Shown here in pieces: positions 23,470-33,903 of a stretch of 64,000 nucleotides of DNA. The stretch comes from Dermatemys mawii (taxonomy: Eukaryota > Chordata > Testudines > Dermatemydidae). Within the stretch, counting starts at the first letter, position 1; every line of letters begins with the position of its first letter. A program made the translations under genes and the position numbers. The notes beneath the pieces are model-generated. The model searched no databases, was not told where the DNA came from, and worked only from the letters and a program-made list of their open reading frames with translations. The stretch covers positions 17,929,258 through 17,993,257 of the forward strand of contig ML677333.1 of assembly GCA_007922305.1 (NCBI GenBank), written 5' to 3'.

Positions 23470-23590
23470 TAGGTCCAGAAAATCCTGCTAGGTAGCAGAA
23501 AACCCTTCACAAGGGTGGCCTCCTTGGCTAAGTGGAGACATTTCACTTGGGCCTCCAAACGGAATCTTTCCTCCTCTTAGGCAACCCTGC
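23470..23590 (+). pseudogene. DIRS tyrosine recombinase, N-terminal stub
   Basis: The plus frame reads VQKILLGSRKPFTRVASLAK, then WRHFTWASKRN, the start of the core-binding domain of the DIRS recombinase. The catalytic domain is missing here. A more C-terminal part of the same gene family is kept in the minus-strand copy at 52.3-53.2 kb. Confidence 0.75.
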
Positions 23591-23701
23591 AGTCCACGTA
23601 CAAAGAGTAGAAGGGCAGATCATGGAGTGGACATGAGAAACACATATTGAATGGTGTTAGTCACTGTTTTATTTCTTAACTGGATTTCTTTCTGTCTCTA
23701 G

Positions 23702-23748
23702 CTACTTCAGCTGTTTAGTTCAGAAAGTCACCTATGGTTCAAACACCA
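23702..23748 (+). other. Candidate 47-bp host microexon
   Basis: A branch-like TTCTTAAC and the tract TTTCTTTCTGTCTCTAG lead to the segment, which is followed by the donor GTGAGTG. Two frames are open: no leading base (LLQLFSSESHLWFKH plus CA), or one leading base (YFSCLVQKVTYGSNT). The first joins in phase to the candidate exon at 25346. It lies just beyond the DIRS end in apparently unique DNA. With 47 bp, chance is a serious alternative. Confidence 0.25.
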
Positions 23749-24249
23749 GTGAGTGTAGTTTTTTTTCTTATTATGTAACAACAGAACTCTAATTCAGTAT
23801 GTTTATTATCCACATTGGTGTGCTGGACTACAGCTGCTTCTAATGGATCTATTCTGATTTACCATGTCAGTCATCTAAATATGAAATAGTTTCTCAGTAT
23901 ATCCACTGAAATTATACGCCGTGTCCTTTTTTAAAGCTGCTGTTTATCAAGGAAGATCATTTTTGTCCTGAAAGTCTCCAATTACAAATGTACTTAATAA
24001 TATCCAATGACTCAACTTGTTGCAGTTTTCCAGAATATACTCAAAAAGCCCCCAAAACAAATTTTTAAAAAAACATTTCTATGTAGTGGTTGTAAATGGC
24101 TCTTTCAACCATTACTGTCCAGTCTGTAAACTTCTGGACCTGATGGTATTTGGTTATATATTAGGGAAGAATAATTCCCTCAACTTCAAGAATTACTCGG
24201 TGAAACTCTTTGGCCTTTGTCTTACATGGGGTCAAACTAGGTCCGTGAT

Positions 24250-24345
24250 TTTTTCAGCCTTTTTTCATTTGTGAACCCCTTAAAAATTTAAAATGGACGT
24301 GTGGACAATCTTAGACATAGTCTACGGATCCCAGTTGAAAGCCAT
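24250..24345. repeat. hAT-type MITE remnant
   Basis: The sequence GTGATTTTTTCAGCCTTTTT, then 'aatcttagacatagtctacggatcc' and GTTGAAAGCCATTGGAT, resembles the short hAT MITE with CAGTGGTTTTCAACC ends and its internal 'gacatagtctgcgga' palindrome. The ends are too decayed for a confident target duplication. Confidence 0.5.
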
Positions 24346-24591
24346 TGGATTAGGTGAATGCAACAGTTCCTTTTGGCTTTAAACTCTATGAATCTATAAT
24401 AGGTCCCAATGGCACCCTTCATATAGGGGAAGTCTCTCCTAGTGTCCTGATCAAATATATACATCTGGAATCAGTTCTGCCTTTCTTCGTTGATGTTTTT
24501 TGTTTGCTTCCAGCTCCTAGATGTTTGTGTAGCTTTGTAGAGGCATGTACAGGGACTACTGAATTCCAGCTTATGTTTGGTTAAGTGGGTT

Positions 24592-25210
24592 GATTACTGC
24601 AGTAGTTCTCAACCAGCTGTATGCATACTCCTGGAGGTACACTCGTTGCGTGGGAGGGATAGCTCAGTGGTTTGCTCATTGGCCTGTTAAACCCAGGGTT
24701 GTGACTTCAGTCCTTGAGGGGACAATTTAGGGATCTGAAGCAAAAAAAAAAATCTGTCAGGACAGTACTTGGTCCTGCTAGTGTGGGCAGGGGACTGGAC
24801 TTGATGATGACCTTCAGGGTCTTTCCAGTTCTATGAGATAGGTATATCTCCATATATTTAATATTTACAGAGAGGTCTTTGTGGGGTACAACAGCTCATT
24901 TAGATATTTACCTAGTTTTACAACAGGTTACAGAAAAAGCACTGGCGAAGTCAATACAAACTCAAATTTCATTCACACGGGGGAAGGGTAAGTACAATAT
25001 CTATATTCCAACTGATTTATAATTTTATGGTAAAAATGAGAGAGAGAGCAAATTTTCAGTAATAGTGTGCTCTGACACTTGTATTTTTATGTCTGATTTT
25101 TGTAAGCAAGCAGTTTTTAAGTGTGAAGTGCAACTTGGGTTATGTAAGGCAAATCAGACTACTGAAAGGGCCACAGTCGTCTTGAAAGGTTGAGAGCCAC
25201 TGGATTACTG
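24592..25210. mobile_element. hAT-type MITE with perfect 8-bp target duplication, split by a SINE
   Basis: GATTACTG is repeated exactly at 24592-24599 and 25203-25210. Between them the element starts CAGTAGTTCTCAACC and ends GGTTGAGAGCCACTG, inverted hAT-type ends. Its sequence is interrupted at about 24651-24841 by a tRNA-derived SINE. The host element continues with 'gaggtctttgtggggtacaac'. Confidence 0.85.
24651..24841 (+). mobile_element. tRNA-derived SINE with CR1-like tail
   Basis: The 5' part is tRNA-like: GGGAGGGATAGCTCAGTGGT contains an A box, and GGTTGTGACTTCAGTCC at about 24698-24714 is a B box, so this was an RNA polymerase III unit. The 3' part (GACTGGACTTGATGATGACC, then CTTTCCAGTTCTATGA) copies the CR1 3' end, which lets CR1 machinery mobilise it. 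An A-run at about 24741-24751 sits between the two. This combination is well known in turtles. It interrupts the hAT MITE and is therefore younger than it. Confidence 0.85.
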
Positions 25211-25345
25211 TATATAACCTGTACTGTAAAGCAGGACCAGCAGTAGACTTGTAGCTAAGATTACACTTATGTTTCTCCTTCATCTCTTACAATTACTTAC
25301 AACTTTGTGAAGTGTTCACCTTTTAGACTCATTTTTTTCTTTCAG

Positions 25346-25431
25346 CCTTGGCCTCTTCTCAAAGGGGAATATTCTGAGTTGGAACAAATATTATTCAACT
25401 GTTTTGGAGTCCAAGAGGGAGCATGTCTGGG
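25346..25431 (+). other. Candidate host exon (unidentified protein)
   Basis: The acceptor tract ATTTTTTTCTTTCAG is one of the strongest in the window, and the donor is G|GTGAGA (GT at 25432-25433). The 86-bp segment is open in two frames. With one leading base it gives LGLFSKGNILSWN, then KYYSTVLESKREHVW and one trailing base, which joins in phase to the exon candidate at 40210 (codon GCT at the junction). With none it gives PWPLLKGEYSELEQILFNCF. I do not recognise either product. A pseudo-exon remains possible. Confidence 0.35.
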
Positions 25432-25932
25432 GTGAGAAAATAGGATACTTCACATGTTTACAACACATTCTTTCAACTTCTTTTGAAGCAGCTGTTGTGG
25501 TGGAAAGTTGAAATAGCATGGAAATAGCCCTCATTGAGAAGTGCTTTTGAGTACTCAGCTGAAAATTGGTATTGATTTAACTGAATTGTGACCCAATGAA
25601 AATTGCACTCTGTGCATGCCGGTACATTTTGCACTGAGTTTTCTCACCCTGCTTGTAAAGTGTGCAGCTAAATGAGGCCACGTTGTATGTGAGCTCTTAA
25701 GTAATATAGATCTGCAGAGGAAAAATGTATAGAAGGTGTACAGTGAATGAGACAAGGGCTCAGCCTTGTAAGATGAACAGGGAATATGGCAAATGTTCAG
25801 TAAAAGTCCTTGCCTCACTCACTGAGTGTTTTGTAAGGTAAGAGTTTCAGATATTTTTAAGGCTTACTGCAGGACTCTAATCTACAGACTTCTTAAGGTG
25901 AACAGGACAGTAGTTCCATTTGAGTGTAACTC

Positions 25933-26034
25933 ATAAGGTTCATGAAGATCATAAGATTCATGATGATCATAAGGATCATAATGAATATCATAAGGTTCAT
26001 GAGGATCATAAGAATCGTAAGGTTCATGAAGATC
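25933..26034. repeat. Degenerate 18-bp minisatellite
   Basis: Units of 18 bp, such as ATAAGGTTCATGAAGATC, repeat about five times with substitutions and small insertions. The unit contains a partial inverted theme (TTCATGA / GATCAT). No gene context. Confidence 0.85.
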
Positions 26035-27329
26035 AATGGGGAGAAAAAATCCTTTAATGTAGATGTGGCCTAAGGAAGGTTGATGGCTGCTTGGAAAGAA
26101 ATTAATATGCTATGTGGCTGATGATTAAGTGGCTTAAAAGAGAGAACCTTAAAGGTCCAAAGTAATAGCTTTTTATGTAAATATCAGTAATAACTCCTGT
26201 ATTCATTTAACTGTCCACTTTGTTTTGTATTTTTCTAAGTCTGAACAATAAAAATATTGAAAATTAAATCAATTTGTTTTAGAAAGATGATTTTCTGGTT
26301 TAAGTCAAATATATTCAGAATCATTATTTAATTGTGTAACATGATGAGTACTGCAGGTGTACAAAGTTACAGAAAAAATGTTTGATATTGTATCTGAAAA
26401 ATAGTATGTGAGAAGGTGGTAAAAAGCTATTTGCATGTTACAGCTGGGGAGAGTTAAGATTGTAACAGAGCTCTCCAAAGCGAATGCCATAGAGTAGCAT
26501 CTTGCATAATGAAATATACATTCCTATTTGCATGTAGATGCAGGTTCACATCTTTTTCTAAGGGAACAAGACAAATTCAAATGCCAAAGTGATACTTTCA
26601 GTAGTAGTAAGAATAGAAAATTTAAAATGATTAAAGTAATGAGAGACTTCCAAAGTAACCTGGGCATGAAACGTATGGATGTAGATCAATTCTGCGAGTA
26701 CTGTATAGTTAGTGATCTCCTTGTTGTATATCATTGAGAAGGTAGCCGTGGGAGCCTTGTTCATATGTAGGTGGAGCTATTTTATACTGAGTCTCCTGTA
26801 GAGCTGTAACTGCTGATTATTTGATTTGAGGAGTTATGACCCACAGTAGAACTTTACTCCATCTGTAATAATGAGTTGACACTTTACAATTTATTCCAGG
26901 CCTTCCTGGCTCTTTCACCAGACAGAAAACTATCTGTTGTTAAATACTTTATATAAAAAGGAAATTTAACCTGGGTTTAGACTAGGCACATCTAAAATTA
27001 CTTCCATGTGAGGGCATAACCATTCCATTTTGGTTTCACACCTCTGGGAATGAATTGTTAGAGCTGTATAAAAGTACATTAAAATGAATGTAAGGGAAGA
27101 TGAAAAGTTCTCTGAATTAAGTTCTTCCGCACTAATGAAATCAGCCAAACAGATAATTTTAGCATACCTTCAGAATTAAAAAATAGAACTGGTAAGGCTT
27201 GTAAGGAACATACAGTTTTTGAGAATATACCGTAGTATATGAGCTTGATACTGGCCCATCAGTTTTCATGAGCATTTCTAAAGCCAGCATTGAATAAGGT
27301 TTTTAAGATGATCTGTTTGCAGATTTTGT
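26035..27329. other. Unique AT-rich DNA
   Basis: No gene or known repeat was recognised. Overlapping frames on both strands near 26528-26764 are taken as chance. Confidence 0.4.
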
Positions 27330-27378
27330 GCATCTACTATGCAAGTTAGTTGTATCCCAACTAATGCATAGTAGATGC
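27330..27378. repeat. Near-perfect short hairpin, 21-bp stem
   Basis: The left arm at 27330-27352 begins GCATCTACTATGCA and the right arm at 27358-27378 ends TGCATAGTAGATGC. They pair over 21 bp, with a 2-base bulge (AG) in the left arm and a TATCC loop. It lies in otherwise unique DNA. It is too short for a typical pre-miRNA and no TIR-type flanking duplication is visible. Confidence 0.8.
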
Positions 27379-27943
27379 AAGTAATAAGTTCCATACCCTA
27401 CCCACTCCCAAATGAAGTGAAGCTGGTGTGCAATATTGTACCGTTTTACACATGAAAATTTGAGCCACCCTTCTTCTGTATTAGACCTTTTGGCATCTGT
27501 TAAGTGCAGACAAAAACATTTGCCTTAAAGTGAAGAGTTGCCATCCTTTAAATTCAGATTCTTCCATCTCCTTAACATTGCAGAGACCATTTTTAGTAAA
27601 CATTAAAATTTAGGAAATACTGTCATTACAGTGAGGTTGAGGCTTTTTTGCATTACAGAGCAGGGAATAGGGCATAATCACAATAGGTTATTTTCAATCT
27701 TGATAAATAATGGATAAACGTTTCTCATTTCAGTTTCTGTAAATTTGGACCAGACACAGCTGAACTACTTCCTCCTTTAGGTACATCCACACAGATGGTG
27801 GCAGCTCGCCTTCTAGCCCTGATTTGCAGACGTGGGCTTGCTGGGCTTGGAGCTCCAGAGTCCGAGATCCATCCTGAGCCATAACTTCAAAGCTGAGTCT
27901 CCATGTTTAGAATGCTAGCTTGAGCCTCACTAGCTCAGGTCTG

Positions 27944-30857
27944 TCATAGAATAGCAGGGTTGGAAGGGACCTCAGGAGATCATTTAGTCCAACCCCCTTC
28001 TCAAAGCAGGACTAACCCCAACTAAATCATCCCAGCCAAGGCTTTGTCAAGCCTGACCTTAAAAACGTCTGTGGAAGGAGATTCCACCACCTCCCTAGGG
28101 AACCCATTCCAGTGCTTCACCACCCTCCTAGTGAAAAAGTTTTTCCTAATATCCAACCTAAACCTCCCCCACTGCAACTTGAGACCATTGCTCCTTGTTC
28201 TGTCATCTACAACCCACTGAAAGCAGTCTAGATCCCTCTTCTTTGGAACCCCCTTTCAGGTAATTGAAAGCAGCTATCAAGTCTCCCCTCATTCTCCTCT
28301 TCTGTAGACTAAACATTCCCAGTTCCCTTAGCCTCTCCTCATAAGTCATGTGCTCCAGCCCCCAATCACTTTTGTTGCCCTCTTCTTGACTCTCTTTCCA
28401 GTTTTTCCACACCTTTCTTGTAGTGTGGGCCCCAAACTGGACACAGTACTCCAGACAAGGCCTCTCCAATGTTGAAGAGAGGAGAATGATCACGTACCTC
28501 GATCTGCTGGCAATGCCCCTACTTATACAGCCCAAAATGCCGTTAACCTTCTTGGCACCAAGGGCACTGTAAGCTTGCGGCAACTCACCCTCGGCGCCTC
28601 CTGCTGGTCCTTCTGGGAATTAGCTTGATCCAGCCCTCTAGAGCGCCCTCTTCTGGGTTTGGTCCTGCTCGCTACTGGCGCCGGTGCCCCTCACTGGGCC
28701 CCAATGCCCTCTTACCTCGGGTGCTGCACCCCACAATACCTCCACCGTCTTGGGGTCTCCCCTCCCCAGGGGAACCCCCACCCTCTTTCCCCACTTTGCC
28801 TCAGTCTAGGCAACTGCCAGTCACCACCTGCCCCCGCTCACTGGGGCGGACTGCTGTCTAATTGCCACTCATCATCGGCAAGGGGGGTTGGCCTGCTGCT
28901 CCTGCAACCCCAGTATCCCTTGTGGGACCGTCTACCAGGCCCTGCAGCCTGGGGGTTTCCAGGCTGGAGCTCCCCCAGCTCCTCTAGCCTAGCCCCAGCC
29001 CTGCTCCACTCCGGGTATCCTATCAAGTCTCCCCAGCAGCCAGGCCCATCTCCCTCTGCAGTCAGAGGAGACTGTGTCTGTTGCCTTGGCCTCTCAGCCC
29101 TTTATAAGGGCCTGCAGAATGTTTGGGGTGTGGCCACCCAGCTGATCCTACTCTCCCAACCAGCCTGGGCCTTACCCTAGTGTCCCAGCCTTCTCCCCGG
29201 GCTGACTTTAACTCTTTGTGGCTGGGAACAGGTAGCCACTCTGCTACAGGCACGCTGTTGACTCATGTCCAGTTTCTCATCCATTGTAACCCCTAGGTCC
29301 TTTTCTGCAGAACTGCTTGCTGCCTAGCCATTCGGTCCCTAGTCTGTAGCAGTGCATGGGATTCTTCCATCCTAAGTGCAGGACTTTGCACTTGTCCTTG
29401 TTGAACCTCATCAGATTTCTTTTGGCCCAATCCTCTAATATGTTTAGGTCCCTCTGTATCTTATCCCTACCCTCCAGCGTATCTACCACTCCTCCCAGTT
29501 TAGTGTCCTCTGCAAACTTGCTGAGGGTGCAATCCATGCCATCCTCCAGATCATTGATAAAGATATTTAACAAAATCGGCCTCAGGACAGACCCTTGGGG
29601 TACTCCACTTTATACTGGCTTCCAATTAGACATGGAGCCGTTGATCACTACCCATTGAGCCAGCTGATCTAGCCAGCTTTCTATTCACCTTATGATGCAT
29701 TCATCCAGCCCATACGTCTTTAACTTGCTAGCAAGAATACTGTGGGAGATGTATCAAAAGCTTTGCCACAGTCAAGGAATAACACATCCACTGCTTTCCC
29801 CTCATCCACAGAGCCAGTTATCTCATCACAGAAGGCAATTAAGTTAGTCAGGCATGGTGAATTCATGCTGACTGTTTCTGATCACTTTCTTCTCCTTTAA
29901 GTGCTTCAGAATTGATTCCTTGAGGACCTGCTCCATGATTTTTCCAGGGACTGAGGTGAGGCTGACTGGCCTATAGTTCCCTGGATCCTCCTCCTTTCCT
30001 TTTTTAAAGATGAGCACTACATTAGCCTTTTTCCAGTCATCCAGTACCTCCCTCGATCACCATGAGTTTTCAAACATAATGGCCAATGGCTCTGCAATCA
30101 CATCGGCCAACTCCTTTAGCACCCTCATCCAGCTTTTCTAAATAGAAGTGAACTGCTTCTTTTTCCACAGAGGGCTAGTGATCTCCTCCCCATGCTGTGC
30201 TGCCCAGTGCAGTACTCTGAGAGCTGACCTTGTTCGTGAAGACAGAGGCAAAAAAACCATTGAGTACATTTGCTTTTTCCACATTCTCTGTCACTAGATC
30301 ACCTCCCTCATTTAGTAAATGCCCCACACTTTCCTTGACTTTCTTCTTGTTGCTAACATACCTGAAGAAACCCTTCTTGTTACACTTAACATCTCTTGTT
30401 AGCTGCAACTCCAAATGTGATTTGGCCTTCCTGATTTCACTCCTGCATGTCTGAGCAATATTTTTATACTCTTCTCTGGTCATTTATGCAATCTTCCACT
30501 TCTTATAAGCTGCTTTTTTGCATTTAAGATCAGCAAGGATTTCACTGTTAAGCCAAGCTGGTCGCCTGCCATATTTACTATTCTTTCTACACATCAGGAT
30601 ACTTTATTTCTCCAACCTCAATAAGAATTCTTTAAAATACAGCCAGCTGTCCTGGACAACTTTTCCCTTCATGGTATTCTCCCAGGAGATCCTGCCCATC
30701 AGTTCCCTGAGGGAGTCAGTCTGCTTTTCTGAAGTCCAGGGTCTGTATTGTGCTGCTCTCCTTTCTTCCTTGTGTCAGGATCCTGAACTCTACCATCTCA
30801 TGGTCACTGCCTCCCAGGTTCCCATCCACTTTTGCTTCCCCTACTAATTCTTCCCAG
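27944..30857 (-). mobile_element. CR1 LINE, 5' truncated, minus strand, about 2.2 kb of CR1 plus an LTR insertion
   Basis: The 3' end is at the left (TCATAGAATAGCAGGGTTGG, then 'gacctcaggagatcatttagtccaac'). On the minus strand ORF2 fragments occur in order: REEYKNIAQTCRSEIRKAKS (30475), then [40 protein letters not shown] (29573), [20 protein letters not shown] (about 29411-29352), and [20 protein letters not shown] (about 28250). The RT box is FAEDTKL where CR1 normally has FADDTKL, so a catalytic aspartate is lost. The endonuclease domain is absent through 5' truncation. The copy is cut at 28568-29248 by a solo LTR. In-frame stops and frame changes are frequent. Confidence 0.9.
28563..29253. 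mobile_element. Solo LTR with 5-bp target duplication
   Basis: The insert begins TGTAAGCTTGCGGCAACTC at 28568 and ends GCTACA at 29248, so it has the TG...CA ends of an LTR (681 bp). GGCAC is repeated exactly on both sides (28563-28567, 29249-29253). Removing the insert and one GGCAC restores the CR1 sequence seen intact at 20861. The body is GC-rich, with a TATA-like TTTATAAGGG at about 29100. No internal retroviral or gypsy gene is left, so the class is open; a 5-bp duplication fits several. The first 139 bp reappear at 63862-64000. Open frames at 28625-29253 are chance frames in this GC-rich DNA. Confidence 0.85.
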
Positions 30858-30898
30858 GCTGTGAGGCTCGCTGCAACAGCTTGTGTAGATGTACCCCT

Positions 30899-32426
30899 AG
30901 TGAACAGGGACAAATGACTTCTCAGCTAGAGGGACCCCTTCTAAGCGTTTGATAGTTTTCATGCTAACATTGTATTATAAAGATATGGACTAATGTAGAA
31001 AGCTTAGCACAGTGTTTTAAGATGAAAATTGAATAGTTAAAGAAATGCTGCTTCAAGTAAGTACTACAAAATTACATTTCAAAAAGATAAGCCTCTCTTG
31101 CATTTTGAGAGAACAAACGGCATCTGATATACATCATATCAAAGTAGATAGCCTCTCAGAGGGGACACTGTATACTGGGCTCCAAGGAATGGCATAGCCA
31201 AGTCTGCAAGATGTAGAAGTATGATATATCTTTATGCTTTCACCATCTAACAGAGTCTCCTGTGTATATAATAGTGAGGCACACTTCCAGCTTGGTCTTG
31301 ACAGTGTTTATAGTTAATGTAGTTAGATAAAATCTTTGCCTAGTTACTGTGCACACTTGAAATTTAAGTGAATTTTCTTTATTGGTGTCTGAAGGTAAAT
31401 ATTCAAAAGTGTCTAAGTTGCTTAGGTGCTTTGCCATGCTTCAAATTCTCCCTCCAGTCTTTAGGTGGCTTTCTTTGCTATTAGTAATCATTTTCCTTTT
31501 CTCATCCAAGCATCTGTGTGATGTGCTGGCTTTGCATTGTCTTGGTGAAATCCAAAACAGATGAGGATAGCTTTAGTGGGGCTCCAACTGGCAAGTTACA
31601 CTAGCTTCCTTAGACTCAACATTTCAGAAGTACTCCAAGGTTAAAATTAAGATCCCAGATACCTTTTAAGGAGCTTAAAATACTTTCTTTGCTTAGATGA
31701 ATCGAGTAAAACCATATAATATATATAATAAAATCTCATGCTTCAGGGCGTGAGATGATTGTCTGCAGAGCTCTTGAAGGAATTTTTCCCTTTGCACGTT
31801 CGGCCAGGAGTATTCTGGGTTTTTGTTTGTTCATATTGTTTTTGGTTCGGTTTGGGTTTTTTTTTTTTATTTTTTTTGCTATCTTCTAAAGCATCAGGGT
31901 TTGGCTGCAGCTGGAAATATGGCACCCAGAAGGGTGCATTGAGATGGTAAGGAAAATTCTCTTTCTTAGATACTTGGCTATGAGTCTTGCTCACATGTTC
32001 AGAGAATTAGTTAACTTCAGAGGGTTCAAATTTGGATCACAGTCTCTGCTGGACTCCTTTGTTCCACAGCCAACATTTCTACTTTGGATTTCATGGGATA
32101 GGAAATTATCAGAGCGCAGTTGTTCTCCACCATGTTTTTCAGTAAATAATAGTGTGACGCTGCATATGGGCACTGTCTCAGTTAACCAGCTCGTTTAAGG
32201 TAGACTCATTTCTGCTTATAGCCATTGCAGTCTGGAGATGACTTCAGGAAAATATATTTGTTTTTTAGACTATAAGCTCTTCAGGTCGAGATCAGCATTT
32301 CTGTGTGTATGTTTAGTGCCTAGCACATTTGAGTGCTACCGTAAAGCTGACAGACCCCGGTTATTGGCGGGCGTGATCAAACCTGGGAACTGGTGGAGTT
32401 TAGTGCATGAGCCTCCACTTCATGAG
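30899..32426. other. Unique DNA with poly-T at about 31858-31878
   Basis: No gene could be established. A candidate exon at 31892-31946 is listed separately. A decayed 'caaaagtgtctaagttgcttaggtgc' patch near 31405 resembles an old reptile MITE. Confidence 0.4.
31892..31946 (+). other. Weak candidate exon
   Basis: A T-rich tract ending CTTCTAAAG precedes it and a good donor (ATG|GTAAGG) follows. Two frames are open (IRVWLQLEIWHPEGCIEM, or SGFGCSWKYGTQKGALRW). Neither has the trailing phase needed to join directly to 40210. The long poly-T upstream makes a chance acceptor easy, so I rate it low. Confidence 0.2.
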
Positions 32427-33561
32427 CAGCGGTGTCTAATACGTTTGCCACTAGCCACATGTGGTGAATGGGCTATTCAGTTGTCAGTAATGCATGAGCA
32501 ATGTGTTGATGTATTGAAGACAGCAGTACTGGAAGACAGGTTGCGTGCTTTGATATACAGCTTGTTAACATGGCTAGGATATAATGCAAGAGAGACAACA
32601 GCATAGACGACAGTGGATGTATGTGCGCTGCGTGTAATAGCAACAGGCGCTAGTGCAGTCCTGGGACGTGAGAACGGCTAATAAGGACCTGCCTCCCTAC
32701 CCTAGTTGTGAGCAGAGCGAGTCAGTCTATGCCTAGCGCCTCGACAGTGTAGACGTGTTTTGTCATGTACTTTGTCTTATCAAGGTTACAAGTCCATGTG
32801 TGTTGTTTTTATTAAAAGTGTCTTTCGAAATATAACACGTGCAGTGCAGGCATAGACTACTGTACAAACACGGACGAAGGTCAGTAATTAGCAAGGATAA
32901 GGAACGAGTTCAGTCAAGTTTTGTTTTGAAAAATATTTTTGCGATTTTGAAAAATTCAGACCTGCCTTTCAATTTATGCAAAATCCACTTCGATTTGACA
33001 TCAATAATTTTGAGTTATCTGAAGAGATTGTAAGTCTGGTTTGTTTTGACAGGCATCTTTTGAAACAGATATGCTTTTGCTTCAAAGCCAAATTGATTGT
33101 CCTGTAAATGATGAGTCTATTTTGATGATGTGGACTCGCCTTTTAAAAGGAAGTGAATTTTTGGTACTCAACTTAGCTATTGAGAAGCTATTATGTATGT
33201 TCAGAACCACATGAGTCGGTGAATCCACTTTTTCTGCACTAAATTTTATAAAATCCAAGTACAGAGCAAGGGTTATGGATGAAAATTTGGAGGCTGAGTT
33301 AAGATGCGCGGTCAGTATGAATTATATACCAGATTTCAGGGTTATGGTACAAGAAAAAGAATGCAAAGTGTCACTGAAGTAATTCTGTGTTAGTAGTACC
33401 TATTAATATTTTTTTGTAATATCTACTTATTTTTTAAATTAATAAAAATAATTTGAAATGTTGTCTGTAGTATGTTTTTAATCCTTTTTTATCATGTGGC
33501 AAATAAGAAAAATTCAAAACCACAAGTGTGGCTAGCATCGAATACCTGGTGGACACCACTG
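32427..33561 (+). mobile_element. hAT transposon with transposase remnant
   Basis: The left end CAGCGGTGTCTAATACG and the complement of the right end (CAGTGGTGTCCACCAGG) match, as do the GCTAGCCACA / ACTAGCCACA blocks just inside. The flanking octamers (TTCATGAG, CTCTACAG) match poorly, so the target duplication has decayed. At about 1.1 kb it is an internally shortened derivative of a longer hAT element. It still carries the 3' part of the transposase. Confidence 0.75.
33030..33382 (+). pseudogene. hAT transposase C-terminal fragment
   Basis: The plus frame reads DMLLLQSQIDCPVNDESI, then LMMWTRLL, then ESTFSALNFIKSKYRARVMD, then ENLEAELRCAV, and ends PDFRVMVQEKECKVSLK plus a stop at 33380. 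This is the hAT C-terminal dimerisation region. The usual 'CEQTFSxLNxIKSKxRxxLxDExLxxxLR' motif is clear, although the Cys-Glu pair before it has become Gly-Glu. The BED zinc finger and catalytic core are gone. Upstream stops show it is inactive. It resembles the Charlie/ZBED5-like branch of hAT. Confidence 0.75.
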
Positions 33562-33609
33562 CTCTACAGCATAAGCTAAAAGCTTGTTTGTTAAGGCAGA
33601 CTCATTTAA

Positions 33610-33903
33610 CTCTAAATCAGGGTTGGGCAAACTTTTTGGCCTGAGCGCCACTTCGGGGTTCCGAAACTATATGGAGGCTGGGTAGGAAAGTCTGTGCCGC
33701 CTCAAACAGTCTCCCTGTCCCCATCCATCCCTTCCTAGTTCCCGTCCCCTGACTGCCCCCAAGAAGGCTGATGGCACAGTGAGGGAAGAGGGACAGCAGG
33801 GGAGGGGCTGGGGGCTAGCTGCTCTAACCAGGAGCTCAAGGGCTGGGCAGAACGGTCCCACAGGCCGAATGTGGGCCGTAGTTTGCCCTTCTCTGCTCTA
33901 AGT
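33610..33903. mobile_element. hAT MITE, 'cagggttgggcaaact' ends, 8-bp target duplication
   Basis: The body 33618-33895 starts CAGGGTTGGGCAAACTTTTT and ends GTAGTTTGCCCTTCTCTG, near-perfect inverted ends. CTCTAAAT (33610-33617) and CTCTAAGT (33896-33903) are an 8-bp duplication with one change. Longer relatives sit at 35609, 44281, 50604 and 61039. Confidence 0.85.

Larger units (their letters stand above)
19355..23660 (+). mobile_element. DIRS-type tyrosine-recombinase retrotransposon, long decayed copy
   Basis: The order along the plus strand is terminal repeat (19355-19530), gag-like ORF, reverse transcriptase, RNase H and the beginning of a tyrosine recombinase, which is the DIRS gene order. 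The terminal sequence starts TTGCTCATGTTGATTCTG and includes 'tataaggggcaccgc' and 'gagttccttctta'. The same sequence recurs at 51896 next to the 3' end of an oppositely oriented DIRS, as expected for inverted termini. A MITE (19784-20012) and a minus-strand CR1 (about 20466-21030) have inserted later. Most of the recombinase is deleted between about 23590 and 23620, after which a short ATGGAGTGGACATGAG tail resembles the end region. No part can be functional. Confidence 0.8.
27781..30898. mobile_element. MITE interrupted by CR1 (outer layer of a three-layer nest)
   Basis: The left part starts GGTACATCCACACAGATGG (27780-27943) and the right part ends CTTGTGTAGATGTACCCCTA (30858-30898). The two ends are inverted counterparts of the 'gtctacac' class found on Harbinger-type MITEs. 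The middle is an insertion of CR1, so the MITE is the oldest layer. A TTAG/CTAG flank is compatible with a 3-bp TNA-type target duplication. Confidence 0.6.

Noticed and set aside
24651..24725. A possible functional tRNA gene, because of clear A and B boxes.
   Set aside because: The anticodon arm and acceptor stem do not fold as a tRNA, and the sequence continues into a CR1-like tail; it is a SINE.
27734..27780. An exon-like segment ending at CTTTAG|GTACAT.
   Set aside because: The apparent donor is created by the left end of a MITE, so it was not there before the insertion.
28659..29180. 173-codon plus-strand frame.
   Set aside because: Entirely inside the GC-rich solo LTR; proline/leucine-rich composition without domains.
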